Assembly (NCBI RefSeq): GCF_007741515.1 | Contig: NZ_CP036263.1 | Location: 1,798,001-1,862,000 of the forward strand | Source: Adhaeretor mobilis | GTDB taxonomy: Bacteria; Planctomycetota; Planctomycetia; Pirellulales; Lacipirellulaceae | Length of the DNA stretch: 64,000 nt | Direction: 5' to 3' | Shown here: positions 34,353 through 43,831 of the stretch, piece by piece | Numbering within the stretch: the first letter of the stretch is position 1 | Layout of the letters: each line of letters starts with the position of its first letter | Notes under the pieces: generated by a model | Told to the model about the DNA's origin: nothing | What the model saw: only the letters and a program-made list of their open reading frames with translations | Databases searched by the model: none | Made by a program: the position numbers and the translations under genes

Positions 34353-35894
34353 ATGTGCAGAAAACCTAGCCTAGCGATCATGACACTCGCGGCAGTCGCA
34401 CTGTTGTCTTGGAGTGCGAAGCCTACCCTCGGCGCCGATTTGGAATCGTTTGAATTCGACGACCCAAATTTCACCGAATTGCTTGATGTGGCTAACACGG
34501 CCAATCCGTTTAACCAGTGGTCCATTGGGGAATTCACTGGGGGCGGATTCACGTTGGTCGACTCATTCGTAAACAATGGCGTCTTTGATATCAGGAAGTT
34601 CAGTAACTCCTTCGCACCTAGTTACTTGGACGTCGCCGATATCGCAGCGGGCAAACGCTACTTTGTTGCGGAGATGTCGGGTTGGGATATTCGTGCAGCC
34701 GATGCAATCAATAATCCTGAACAGATTCGTTTCGGATTTATCGACGAGAATGTTGACGGAAGCACCGTAACCTCGGGAAATGCGGTCACTGCCCAAATGC
34801 AAATCACCAGTAGAGATCTGGGGGATGGTCCTATCGTGCAACTTGAGGGAAGTGCCTTAGGGGCCGGCTCAACGAGCTTGGTGCCTGCAGTCACTCTCAA
34901 TACCGTGCAGACTGACCCGTTCCTTATGGTGCTGGAATTGGACAAGACGAACAACCGATATGAAGTGTTCTACAAGGACGGCACAAACCCATCCCAATCT
35001 TTGGCCCAAGGTTTCGTTTCGCCTGATCGCGATGGCAACTCAATCCGGTTTGTCGCCAACTACAACTTTGGATCAAGCAGCTTTGATCAAGAAGGAGTCC
35101 CCGTAGCTGATCCAGACGAATTCTTCGCAATCGAACGTCTGGCACTTACGACCACCAATCCGCTAACCGATCTACTGACCGTGGAGGTCGATCGCGACTC
35201 AGGTCACATCAAACTGATCAACACATCGGGCGAGGCACTTAGTGGGCTCGAGTCGTATTCCATCACCTCCTCTTTGGGGGCGTTGGATTCCAGTGGCTGG
35301 AAACCGATTACCGACAACTACGACAATGTTGCCGGCCCAGGGAATGGATCGGTCGATATGGACGATGATTGGATGATCGACTCTACCTCAACGTCCCTTT
35401 TGAGTGAGTCGGTAGTTGCTGGCGATGGCGGTGATTTGAGCATCGGCCAGGAAGTTCTGCTCAGCACCGGCGGTGGGACCTGGATCAAGAGCCCCACCGA
35501 AGACCTCGAAGTCGAGTTGAGTTTTGCCGGTGGTGTGACGCGACGTCCCAGCGTTCACTTCGTTGGCAACGGTGGCTCACAGTTCGCCGTCGCGGATCTG
35601 GATTTTGATGGTTCGATAACCGTTGACGACTGGACAATATTCGTTGCCGGATTCAACGCGGACCTTTCAGCACTATCGGCTGCCGAAGCTTACCAAATGG
35701 GCGATTTGAACTTTGGCGGTGTGAACGGGGTTGCGGACTTCGCAATCTTCAAGGCTGCCTATGAGGCTACGAATCCGCCCTTGTCATTCGAAGCAATGAT
35801 AGCCGGCGTCCCTGAGCCGGGAACCTGCATGCTGCTAGCCATCAGTTGTTTGGGGCTGGTGTCAGTCCGACACCGTCGCAACACGCCTTGTTAA
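34353..35894 (+). CDS. Large secreted PEP-CTERM protein with dockerin-like repeats
   Basis: 513 residues from the ATG at 34353, preceded by GGAG at a good distance; a TTG at 34335 is inside the previous gene. The signal peptide is SLAIMTLAAVALLSWSAKPTLG. A beta-rich domain of about 300 residues follows (LDVADIAAGKRYFVAEMSGW), then a second domain (LTVEVDRDSGHIKLINTSGE). Two dockerin-like loops (LDFDGSITVDDWTIF and LNFGGVNGVADFAIFK) and VPEPGTCMLLAISCLG with Arg complete it. It is probably cotranscribed with the metalloprotease. I do not recognise the main domain. Confidence 0.8.
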   Translation: MCRKPSLAIMTLAAVALLSWSAKPTLGADLESFEFDDPNFTELLDVANTANPFNQWSIGEFTGGGFTLVDSFVNNGVFDIRKFSNSFAPSYLDVADIAAGKRYFVAEMSGWDIRAADAINNPEQIRFGFIDENVDGSTVTSGNAVTAQMQITSRDLGDGPIVQLEGSALGAGSTSLVPAVTLNTVQTDPFLMVLELDKTNNRYEVFYKDGTNPSQSLAQGFVSPDRDGNSIRFVANYNFGSSSFDQEGVPVADPDEFFAIERLALTTTNPLTDLLTVEVDRDSGHIKLINTSGEALSGLESYSITSSLGALDSSGWKPITDNYDNVAGPGNGSVDMDDDWMIDSTSTSLLSESVVAGDGGDLSIGQEVLLSTGGGTWIKSPTEDLEVELSFAGGVTRRPSVHFVGNGGSQFAVADLDFDGSITVDDWTIFVAGFNADLSALSAAEAYQMGDLNFGGVNGVADFAIFKAAYEATNPPLSFEAMIAGVPEPGTCMLLAISCLGLVSVRHRRNTPC

Positions 35895-35965
35895 TTTGCA
35901 TTCAACATACCTTGCCTCATTTAGTTTTTGTCACTTAGGGATTTCCCAAAAAAGAGGAAGCTTCC

Positions 35966-37345
35966 ATGCATTATAGAATTAAACAACTAGCTATTCGTCA
36001 CGGCCTAGGGACGAAAAAAGAGCGGAATCGAACTAACTCTCGGGTCGCTCTGCTTGCGGTAGCGATAGCCATGCTGATGACGACCCCCTCGTCGGCTGTG
36101 ATACAAACCTTTACCGATCTGGCGTCGTGGCAAGCAGCGATATCCGGTCCAACTTTCCTGGAAGACTTCGAAGGGCAGGTTGAGGATGATTTTTTTGGTA
36201 CCGGGTCTGCGACTAGCCCCAATGGTCAGCTGCAGCTGTCAGCGAATGCAAATTTCAATGACAACGCGATCATCGATGTCTCTCCTTTCGTTAGTACGGG
36301 TGCTGACATCAACGGAAATGTCGTAGTCAATATGCGTTTCCTCGATGGTGGTGCCGGTGCAAATCCCCAAGAGACAGTGACGGTTGGTTTGCTTCCTGGC
36401 ATTTCGGCTTTCGCCTTTGAGTTCAACAATTACGATTCTGCCGGCGACGGGTCTTTCCTTAGCTTTGAGGGTACCAATGGCGGTACCGTTCCTGCTTTTG
36501 ACTCGACGGTCAATGGCTTTTTTGGCGTCGTCGATACAGGTGTTGGAGCGACCATCGACTCGTTTTCCTTCACCGGCGATCCAGCAGTGGGAACCGGATT
36601 TAGCGCGTTCAACTCGTTTGACGATGTTCGCTACACGGAGCCTCACTTGCTGAAAGCGCGCATTGATATCGGCACGGGATTAACAGAAATCGTCAACGAC
36701 TTCGCTACTTCTCAAGACTTCGACTACTACAGTATCGATAGCACAACCGACGATTTGAATTTCGCCAGTTGGAATAGTTTCAGCGACCAAGCGATTGACG
36801 CCATCGATGGGCCTGATCCTGACGCCACCGTCGGCAACGGCACGGGTGAAAAGTGGGACGAAGCCGGAGGTGCGGACGACGGTGCCCTATCAGAGTTGTT
36901 CTTACTAGGTAGCTCTGTCTTCGGTGCGAATAGAACTGAAACTTTGGGCAACGCGTTCAAAGTTGGAGGTGATACGGATTCGCTCTCATTCGAATATCGC
37001 AGGGCGAGCGACGGAGCATTATTTGATGGAGTGATCGAGCTTGTAGGCACTGCAGCAGACGCTGATTTCGACGGCAGCGGCACCGTCGATGGCAATGACT
37101 TTCTCACGTGGCAGGACAACTTTGGCCTTGCCGGACAAACAGACAACAGCAATGGCGATGCAGACGGTAGCGGCACCGTGGATGGTCTCGACTTGGACGC
37201 CTGGGGAGCGCAGTACGGTAGTCCTTCATCGTTGGCTAGCTCGGTGGCGGCAGCAGCGTCGGTGCCGGAACCGACAACAGGGTGCCTACTTTCCCTGGCG
37301 TTGGCCGCCACAATGCTGAATACACGCAGGCGTGTGACTTCGTAG
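35966..37345 (+). CDS. Secreted PEP-CTERM protein (four-member paralogue family, member 4) with extra domain and dockerin
   Basis: 459 residues. The first 220 are the paralogue-family body (QTFTDLASWQAAISGPTFLE, DINGNVVVNMRFLDGG, GISAFAFEFNNYDSAG). It then diverges into a domain of about 140 residues not found in its relatives (LLKARIDIGTGLTEIVNDF and DSLSFEYRRASDGALFDGVI), two dockerin-like calcium loops (DFDGSGTVDGNDFLTWQ and DADGSGTVDGLDLDAW) and a VPEPTTGCLLSLALAATM anchor. AAGAGGAAGC precedes the ATG by 5 bases. Its N-terminal 31 residues are polar before the signal segment. Function unknown. Confidence 0.87.
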   Translation: MHYRIKQLAIRHGLGTKKERNRTNSRVALLAVAIAMLMTTPSSAVIQTFTDLASWQAAISGPTFLEDFEGQVEDDFFGTGSATSPNGQLQLSANANFNDNAIIDVSPFVSTGADINGNVVVNMRFLDGGAGANPQETVTVGLLPGISAFAFEFNNYDSAGDGSFLSFEGTNGGTVPAFDSTVNGFFGVVDTGVGATIDSFSFTGDPAVGTGFSAFNSFDDVRYTEPHLLKARIDIGTGLTEIVNDFATSQDFDYYSIDSTTDDLNFASWNSFSDQAIDAIDGPDPDATVGNGTGEKWDEAGGADDGALSELFLLGSSVFGANRTETLGNAFKVGGDTDSLSFEYRRASDGALFDGVIELVGTAADADFDGSGTVDGNDFLTWQDNFGLAGQTDNSNGDADGSGTVDGLDLDAWGAQYGSPSSLASSVAAAASVPEPTTGCLLSLALAATMLNTRRRVTS

Positions 37346-38294
37346 GATGCAATTGAAGACCCTGTTGTACTGCATTTCTTATGCAAACATCCTGTTCGAA
37401 TAGATTGTCGCATTCATAGAGGATTGATTGTCGTCCTCAATCCACTTCATAGTCTACATGGCATCCGTCGGCGGGTTCGATCCGTCGGCGGGCTAGATCT
37501 GTAAAAATATAGAACTAGTGTTTACTCACTTCGGTCGATGTTGCCGAGTGTAGATAAGATTCTTCAACAGAACTGCTTTCATCCGCGAGAGCTCAGTTTC
37601 TCATCCGGTTGGGGTATCGATTGCGTTGCGGGTTTAGTGGCACTTTCCGGTCAAGCATTTCCTGAGACCCAATCCATAAAGATCAACCTTCAGCAGTATG
37701 TCCAGATCTCGATTCGACGCTACGGATTCCATCTGATGAGGTGATCGCCAAGGCTGGTTGTTGCGCAGAGTAATCCGAAGAGGAGGCAAGGCAACCGAAT
37801 CGACGTTCTCCATGTCGCCTCGATCGCCGTTCGGTGAGCCTAGCGATTCCTGGTCCCGCTTGCACAACCTCCCGTTCTATAAGCGAGGGCAACCTGTTGA
37901 CGGCAACCCTAACTTCGCAGCAGCGGAGAAGTTGGGGGAGAGGACCTACCAGCAAGGGCAGACCCTAATAAATGAATGTGCGCAGGCTGGCGGACACTAC
38001 CACTTACTGCAGTACTTAGCCGAATGTCAAATTTAGCCCGCGGCTGCCTGCATCGCCGCGACTTAGCACGCAGAGAATTCGTTGTTTCCAGCGACGGTGG
38101 CAATAGCCTTTTCTGCTCCCTTTTCTACTCTAATACCAAAAAAACAAGTTTATTCCCACATTTCTTCGTAATTGCGGCATAGGAGCACGGATGTCTACTG
38201 CGGGAGTAGATCCGTGAAGGCAAAACCGTCGGTGGAGCCAATCAAGCAGTTAGCTCACTATCCTAATGTTCTTATGAAGTAGGGTCCAAAGAAT
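37346..38294. other. 949-base intergenic gap, with a short tandem repeat
   Basis: ATCCGTCGGCGGG occurs twice in tandem (37463-37475 and 37480-37492, 17-base period). At about 37640-38036 both strands hold open frames but none has a convincing ribosome-binding site, domain or codon pattern. No hairpin terminator or RNA gene is recognised. The stretch just before 38295 (from about 38253) is repeated near 42133 with the following gene. Confidence 0.4.
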
Positions 38295-40310
38295 ATGTCG
38301 ACTTCTTTGAAGAGTCTTCACCGCTCACCTTTCACAAGCCGGGCTGTCTACACAATCCTGGCCGTTTTCGCGCTGCTCCTCTCTGGCCGGACCACACCAT
38401 CCTTCGCACAGTTTGGCATTTGGAGTCCTGATAATGGTGGCGGTGCGGGCTCCGGCACGGGTGATTTCTTAGATCCCAACAACTGGGACAACGGCGTTGT
38501 TCCTATTGGTAATAACAGGGCACCGGCGATTCGAGGCGGAGGTACGGTGATTCTTGATGATCCCAACGCTAACATCGATACGGAAGGCTTACACCTTGGT
38601 GATGATCCGAATACCTCCGGTACCCTGCAGATTGATAGTGGCTCCCTGACGGTTTATGACGCGGCCAGTTCGGTTCTGGGGCTTAATGCCGGCTCAGAGG
38701 GCACGCTGATCCTCAATGGCGGAAATCTTCAGTTCGGCAATGTCGATGGCAATGGGCCAGGATCGGGAGGCGAGAAAGATTTAGTGATCGCTAATGTACC
38801 TGGCACGACCGGCAGGCTGGAAATGCACAACGATGCCGTGCTTCGTAGCTTCGCAGGATTTCAATTTGCCAACGGCAGCTCATCCGATGTGGCTCAGGGC
38901 ACTACGGGTCTGCCTGCGATTACGGTTGTCATGGATGGAACTTCTCAGGTATCCATGGCAGGTGGCATCACTCTCAGAGGGGGTAATATGAGCATGAATC
39001 TCTCAAACGATGCGGAGATGACGCTTGGCAATAGTCACGGACCAGCGGACCCGAACGGCCAATTTGCCGTACAGAATGGTCACTTCAATGTCGGCGCTCG
39101 GTACGGAGCTACAGCAGATATCGTCGTGGAGGACAATGCAGTCTTCAATTTGGATGCTCTCTACAACGAAAAGTCGGAACTGACACTTACCGTGCGAGAC
39201 AATGGTGAATTCAATATTTTTAACACGGCTACTGGTGGGACAGAGACAGATTTCGGAATGCAGAGTTATCTGTCGCGTGAAAGTCACGGCACTTTTGGAC
39301 CGTCCAGCAGCATCGTCACCCTGGAGGGCTCTGGCAAGTTTACGGTTGATAGCCAAGCACAAACGTTTAGTGTACCAGGCAACAAAGATCATGTTTTTCC
39401 AAATGGGCATGCTGACTTGATATCTACAGATGGCCTGATCCTATCGGGTGGAGACTTATACCCCATCACGTATTGCGGCCAGGCATGCAACGGGCGATAT
39501 AGTGGAGGCGAAGCTTTAGTAGATGTTAAGGATAGCGCTGAGTTCTCAGTCGTGCAGACGCTCTGGATAAATTTAGGCTCACGTTCGAGTTCTACTGCCA
39601 CCTTGAAGATTACAGGACCTGATGCGACGGTTTCGGTTGGTGACTTGGTGATGGGAGAAGCGATTGACCAAGAGGTTGTGGGTGGGCCGACTGGTAGCGT
39701 TGTATTTGGCAGCCCTCTGTGGATAACACGCCCCGGCACGGCAACCTTGCATAGTGTCATCACGGGATCGAGCCATTCGATAATCCAGGTGACCGACGAA
39801 GCCCGTATTAGCAATGGCGAGCTGGTCATTGAGTTAGATGGCTATAGCCCCGTGTCTGGAGACAGCTTCACACTGTTGCAGACAGGCAACAGCAGCGGTG
39901 TTGACGGAGAGTTTAAGGCGGTCGATCTTTCCCTCGCACCATTAGGTAGCGGCTTGTCTTGGGATCTGGCGTACAACGCGGACAGCGTAGTCTTGTCTGT
40001 GATCGGTGGCTTGCTGTTTGCGACGGCCGATTTTGACGAGGATGGCGACGTCGACGCAGCCGATTTGGCCGCTTGGGACACCAACTTTGGCCTCACTGGC
40101 AGCGCTGCGAAGTCGCAGGGGGATGCCGACCTTGATATGGACGTCAGTGGTTCAGATTTCCTGACTTGGCAACAAGAATTCACAGGACCTGCATCGACAG
40201 ACGCGAGCATTAACGCCGTGCCTGAGCCAGGGTGTTTCTTGCTCGCTTTGATTGGCGTCCTCGGCGCAGGGAGACGCCACCGCGAGTTACAGGCGGCCAT
40301 TTCCAGCTAG
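38295..40310 (+). CDS. Large secreted beta-helix-like PEP-CTERM protein with dockerin repeats
   Basis: 671 residues with signal peptide (TILAVFALLLSGRTTPSFA). The body is Gly/Asn/Asp-rich and looks like a right-handed parallel beta-helix or autotransporter-style repeat: DFLDPNNWDNGVVPIGNN, TLILNGGNLQFGNVDGNG, then DNAVFNLDALYNEKSELTLT. Dockerin-like loops DFDEDGDVDAADLAAWDTNF and DLDMDVSGSDFLTWQQE precede AVPEPGCFLLALIGVLGAG. Such proteins often act as polysaccharide-binding surface proteins in planctomycetes. A decayed copy of its first third lies at 42133-42470. It is followed by a lipoprotein and a DUF1559 gene. Confidence 0.82.
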   Translation: MSTSLKSLHRSPFTSRAVYTILAVFALLLSGRTTPSFAQFGIWSPDNGGGAGSGTGDFLDPNNWDNGVVPIGNNRAPAIRGGGTVILDDPNANIDTEGLHLGDDPNTSGTLQIDSGSLTVYDAASSVLGLNAGSEGTLILNGGNLQFGNVDGNGPGSGGEKDLVIANVPGTTGRLEMHNDAVLRSFAGFQFANGSSSDVAQGTTGLPAITVVMDGTSQVSMAGGITLRGGNMSMNLSNDAEMTLGNSHGPADPNGQFAVQNGHFNVGARYGATADIVVEDNAVFNLDALYNEKSELTLTVRDNGEFNIFNTATGGTETDFGMQSYLSRESHGTFGPSSSIVTLEGSGKFTVDSQAQTFSVPGNKDHVFPNGHADLISTDGLILSGGDLYPITYCGQACNGRYSGGEALVDVKDSAEFSVVQTLWINLGSRSSSTATLKITGPDATVSVGDLVMGEAIDQEVVGGPTGSVVFGSPLWITRPGTATLHSVITGSSHSIIQVTDEARISNGELVIELDGYSPVSGDSFTLLQTGNSSGVDGEFKAVDLSLAPLGSGLSWDLAYNADSVVLSVIGGLLFATADFDEDGDVDAADLAAWDTNFGLTGSAAKSQGDADLDMDVSGSDFLTWQQEFTGPASTDASINAVPEPGCFLLALIGVLGAGRRHRELQAAISS

Positions 40311-40441
40311 CTTAGCGTTGCCCAAATGGGCGTGTAACGGTATCCATTGGCTCTGTTCTCCTCTCTTTTCATTGCGAACTAAACGATGTTCATAAGCCTA
40401 GATTGAATGTGTATCCGGGAGACCAGATTCCGACTTGCTTC

Positions 40442-40981
40442 ATGAAAATGCGAAAAAATCGTTGCCCTATGCCTCTCGCCTTCTCGTCCAACTCATCAGT
40501 TTACCGAGGCCTGTCTATATTGTGCGCCGCCTGTCTGCTAGTTGGTGCTGCAGGATGTGGTTCTGGCACGCGTGGTCTGGCGCCAGTCTCGGGGGTCGTC
40601 ACTCTCGACGGGGAGCCAGTCACGACGGGACGCATTGAGTTTCATCCCAGTTCAGGTCGACCAGCCAGCGGAGAGATCAAAAGCGATGGCCGCTACCAGT
40701 TGACGACATTTCAATCGCACGATGGGGCAAAACCTGGGAAGTATCGAGTGACGATCACTTCGCAACGGATTCCTGAAGTAGGCCCTGTCTACAAGAGTTT
40801 TGAAGATGAATTGGCTGGCAACATGGTAGAGTCCGGCCAATCGCAGCAGTCCGGCAAGCAGTCGACTCAGATTACCTGGCTTGTGCCGCAAAAGTTCTCC
40901 ATTGTGTCCACTTCAGGCTTGGAAGCTGAAGTGGGTGACGACGGTGGAGAGATTGATTTCGAGTTGCAAACGAAGCCCTAA
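40442..40981 (+). CDS. Lipoprotein with small beta-sandwich (carboxypeptidase-regulatory-like) domain
   Basis: 179 residues from the ATG at 40442; ATGs at 40448 and 40469 are also possible. The signal peptide ends in the lipobox VGAAGC. The core is PVSGVVTLDGEPVTTGRIEF then GRYQLTTFQSHDGAKPGKYR and ITSQRIPEVG, the same fold as the protein at 21337-21801. It precedes a DUF1559 gene by 37 bases. These lipoproteins typically accompany DUF1559 proteins, but their function is unknown. Confidence 0.8.
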   Translation: MKMRKNRCPMPLAFSSNSSVYRGLSILCAACLLVGAAGCGSGTRGLAPVSGVVTLDGEPVTTGRIEFHPSSGRPASGEIKSDGRYQLTTFQSHDGAKPGKYRVTITSQRIPEVGPVYKSFEDELAGNMVESGQSQQSGKQSTQITWLVPQKFSIVSTSGLEAEVGDDGGEIDFELQTKP

Positions 40982-41018
40982 CGACCAGCCAGGGCATAAC
41001 AGTATGGAGAGACATACA

Positions 41019-42029
41019 ATGGTTACTTGGATGAATACAGATCGCGGAGCAGATGCGGTTCGACGTCGGGGGTTCACTCTGGTCGAGCTTCTGGTCGTCA
41101 TTGCCATTATCGGCGTACTGGTTGGTCTCTTGCTGCCTGCGGTTCAGGCAGCGCGTGAAGCGGCGCGCCGTAGCCAATGCACGAACAACCTCAAGCAAAT
41201 GGGGCTGGCTCATCTCAACTATGAGGCGGCCACTGGCCACTTCCCCGATGGGATGACCCTCGATTGGGAAGGCGTCTGCAGGTTGATGCCCATAGACGGC
41301 TGCCGCGGCTGGAGCAACATTCACCACACACTGGCCTACTACGAACAAGGGGCGGTCTCGCAGCAGATCGACTTTGACTTCGACGGCGGTTGGCTCTATT
41401 TCTTTCGGTCGTTGTCTGCTGCTGAACGCGACATAATCGAGAATGCAGAGATCTCCGTGCTCATGTGTCCGAGCGTGGTCAAATGGGAGAAAACCAACCG
41501 TAAAGACTACTATGGATGTTTTGGCGGACGCGGGCACAGCGAAGCGCAGCCGCCACTTGGTCAGCCAAATACCGGGGATACTTTGCTCCCGGCCAGGGGC
41601 GCCTCCAGGGTCGCTGATGACGGCGTCCTCTACGCCAACAGCAGCACGAAATTTTCGGAGATCACCGACGGCTCCTCCAACACCTTCCTGGCGGGTGAAA
41701 GTGTTCACGGGAACCGGATCTCCTCGCCTGGCTACAATACCTGCGAAGGGGGTCAACCCGAGTGGTACGTAGGCGGGCGATCCTGGCGTAACGTCGGGGA
41801 CTTGTCCTATAGTCGTATCTTACGGAGCACCATCAATCCCATTAATTTCGAGTTCGAGTGCCGGGAGTCAAGGTACGAGAACGAAATCCCATACGGCAGC
41901 GAGCACACGGGTGGTTGCAACATGGTGTTTGCCGACGGCCATGTCGATTTCTTGTCCGAGGATATTGATTTCACCCTGTACCAGTCGCTCTCCACGCGGG
42001 CGTATGGAGAAGTCGACATAAGTTACTAG
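41019..42029 (+). CDS. DUF1559 protein with prepilin-type N-terminus
   Basis: 336 residues from the ATG at 41019, chosen because GGAGAG lies 7 bases upstream. [20 protein letters not shown] is the prepilin motif, with [21 protein letters not shown] following. The DUF1559 C-terminal part includes HTGGCNMVFADGHVDFLSED. The signal-like helix probably anchors it in a pseudopilus-like complex. It is linked to the lipoprotein gene upstream. Confidence 0.93.
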   Translation: MVTWMNTDRGADAVRRRGFTLVELLVVIAIIGVLVGLLLPAVQAAREAARRSQCTNNLKQMGLAHLNYEAATGHFPDGMTLDWEGVCRLMPIDGCRGWSNIHHTLAYYEQGAVSQQIDFDFDGGWLYFFRSLSAAERDIIENAEISVLMCPSVVKWEKTNRKDYYGCFGGRGHSEAQPPLGQPNTGDTLLPARGASRVADDGVLYANSSTKFSEITDGSSNTFLAGESVHGNRISSPGYNTCEGGQPEWYVGGRSWRNVGDLSYSRILRSTINPINFEFECRESRYENEIPYGSEHTGGCNMVFADGHVDFLSEDIDFTLYQSLSTRAYGEVDISY

Positions 42030-42132
42030 GATTTCCACAACGAACTTTTCACCCTGGGCTCCCAGCCTATGTCGGCTTCCTTCAGTGATTTGCTGCTGGG
42101 ACAGACTTGCAGAGGGGCTCTATGAGCTGTTC

Positions 42133-42470
42133 GCTCACTATCCTGATGTTCTCATGCCTAAAGTTCTCATGAAAATGGGGTTCCAGTAGTAACTAAGTCT
42201 TCTTTGAAGAATCTTCGCCGCTTTCCCTCCACAATCCTTGCCGTTGCCGCGCAGCTTCTCTCTGGCTGGGCCACACCGTCTTTCACCCAGGTGCTTGCTT
42301 GGACTGCTGATGATGGTGGCGGTGTGGGTTCCGGTGCGGGGGATTTCTTTGATCCCATTACTGGAGCATCGGCGTTGTACTTATTGGTGATAACACCGCA
42401 CCGGTGATTCGTGGTGCTGGCGCGGCTTTTGTCACCGCCGCCGGCACAGGAGCTTACCCTGGTGTCCATG
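42133..42470 (+). pseudogene. Decayed partial copy of the beta-helix PEP-CTERM gene at 38295
   Basis: Aligns with 38253 onward: GCTCACTATCCT leader, then TTCTTTGAAGA..TCTTC, and protein-level matches such as WTADDGGGVGSGAGDFFDP against WSPDNGGGAGSGTGDFLDP. The start codon is lost (AACTAAG in place of ATGTCGA). One base is missing near 42352, so the frame shifts (HYWSIGVVLIGDNTAPVIRG continues in the next frame, against NWDNGVVPIGNNRAPAIRGG). Homology ends at about 42450. The copy is therefore truncated and non-functional. Confidence 0.75.
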
Positions 42471-42629
42471 CAGCTCTTGGGGTCGGATGTCGTTTGCCGC
42501 GTAGTTCAAGCACTCAGATTGTATTCAAGGTTGCTCAATCGCTAAGCCTAGCGAAACTCTTTGCGCGAGGTATATTTGAAGAAGTGGTTGGTAACCTCTG
42601 GATGTCCAAGAAACAAAGTGAGTTCGATA

Positions 42630-43691
42630 ATGAAAATGAGCGACGTTCGAAGTCAACTAAGACACAGCCTCCCTAGCGTCAGCCTCACTATCACATTGGC
42701 AGTTGCCGCGCTTGCGGCATGGTTACCAGCAACGGCAATCGCCGCTGAAGTTGGTGACAAGCTGGTGCGTACCGGCGATGAGATTATGGTGTGCGGACAG
42801 CTCTTTCACACAACAGCTCCCGTGGTGCTGTGGACTGATCCCAAGGGCTACGACGCCTACCGGGTCGAACGGCGATTTAGCGAGTATGAAAGCTCCTCGT
42901 GGGAAAAGTCAAAGCTGCAGAATCCTGGGCTCGACACGCCCAATCGCTATAACTTGCGAAAGGACAAGCTCACCAAAGAGCAGATTGAGCAGGTACGCGG
43001 CGGAGGTTGGACACTGCCGTTGTTGGAACAGGTGGTCGACCAGTTCGTCATGCATTACGACGTGTGCGGTGTGAGCCAGCAGTGCTTCAAGATTCTGCAC
43101 GATCATCGTGGGCTGAGCGTGCACTTCATGCTCGATATCGACGGCACCATCTACCAGACGCTCGACCTCAAGGAACGCGCTTGGCACGCGACGATTTCTA
43201 ATACGAGGTCAATTGGTATCGAGATCGCCAGCATTGGTGCGTATCCCAGGGATAATAAAGCCGTGCTTGACCGCTGGTACTCGCACAAGGCCGAAGGCAC
43301 GATCCTGCATCCGCCACGTAGCCTGGGGCATCTCGGGCTCCGTAGGGATCCGTTCCAGGGCCAGCCCGATCGCCCTGAACCTGTGGTTGGTACCATTCAA
43401 GGAAGGGAGCTTACTCAATACGACTTCACGCCTCAGCAGTACGACTCGCTCATCAAGCTCACAGCAACGCTGTGCCGCATTTTCCCCAAGCTCGACTGCA
43501 AGTATCCCACCGACGAGCAAGGCCAGCTGATCCCCCACAAGCTGACTGACGAGCAGTGGCAGGACTTCGGCGGCGTATTAGGGCATTATCACGTGCAACT
43601 CAATAAGATCGACCCCGGGCCTGCCTTCAACTGGGAGAAGGTTATCGGCGGGGCCAGCGAGTTATTAGAGAAACAAGTGAGCAAGCAGTAA
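42630..43691 (+). CDS. Secreted N-acetylmuramoyl-L-alanine amidase (Amidase_2 family)
   Basis: 353 residues from the ATG at 42630. The signal peptide is PSVSLTITLAVAALAAWLPA. The Amidase_2 (T7 lysozyme/PGRP-like) core has QFVMHYDVCGVSQQCFKILH (zinc His and catalytic start), VHFMLDIDGTIYQTLDLKER, AWHATISNTRSIGIEIASIG and GHYHVQLNKIDPGPAFNWEK with the second zinc His and the usual KxDPGP block. It cleaves the bond between muramic acid and L-alanine in peptidoglycan. An insertion between the last two blocks (about 110 residues) makes it longer than the minimal family. It follows the pseudogene, with no obvious operon partner. Confidence 0.9.
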   Translation: MKMSDVRSQLRHSLPSVSLTITLAVAALAAWLPATAIAAEVGDKLVRTGDEIMVCGQLFHTTAPVVLWTDPKGYDAYRVERRFSEYESSSWEKSKLQNPGLDTPNRYNLRKDKLTKEQIEQVRGGGWTLPLLEQVVDQFVMHYDVCGVSQQCFKILHDHRGLSVHFMLDIDGTIYQTLDLKERAWHATISNTRSIGIEIASIGAYPRDNKAVLDRWYSHKAEGTILHPPRSLGHLGLRRDPFQGQPDRPEPVVGTIQGRELTQYDFTPQQYDSLIKLTATLCRIFPKLDCKYPTDEQGQLIPHKLTDEQWQDFGGVLGHYHVQLNKIDPGPAFNWEKVIGGASELLEKQVSKQ

Positions 43692-43718
43692 CGCGCTGAT
43701 CGCATTTAGCATTTCAGG

Positions 43719-43724
43719 TATAAT
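43719..43724 (+). promoter_or_regulatory. Possible -10 element upstream of the EF-hand lipoprotein gene
   Basis: TATAAT at 43719-43724 lies 108 bases upstream of the ATG at 43832. No good -35 hexamer is found 17 bases upstream (TGATCG). Weak. Confidence 0.3.
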
Positions 43725-43831
43725 GCGCGAAACAGAGAACTACCTGCGCTCAGTTCGCTTCCGGCTTGTAGTCCGGTGGGCTAACGTGGAGTAATTCGTC
43801 CAAAAAACCGTCATCCTGAGAGAGATCCTTC

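Noticed and set aside
37758-38036. 92-residue plus-strand frame in the 37-38 kb gap
   Set aside because: No ribosome-binding site or domain; the opposite strand is equally open, so it may be random or part of a repeat.
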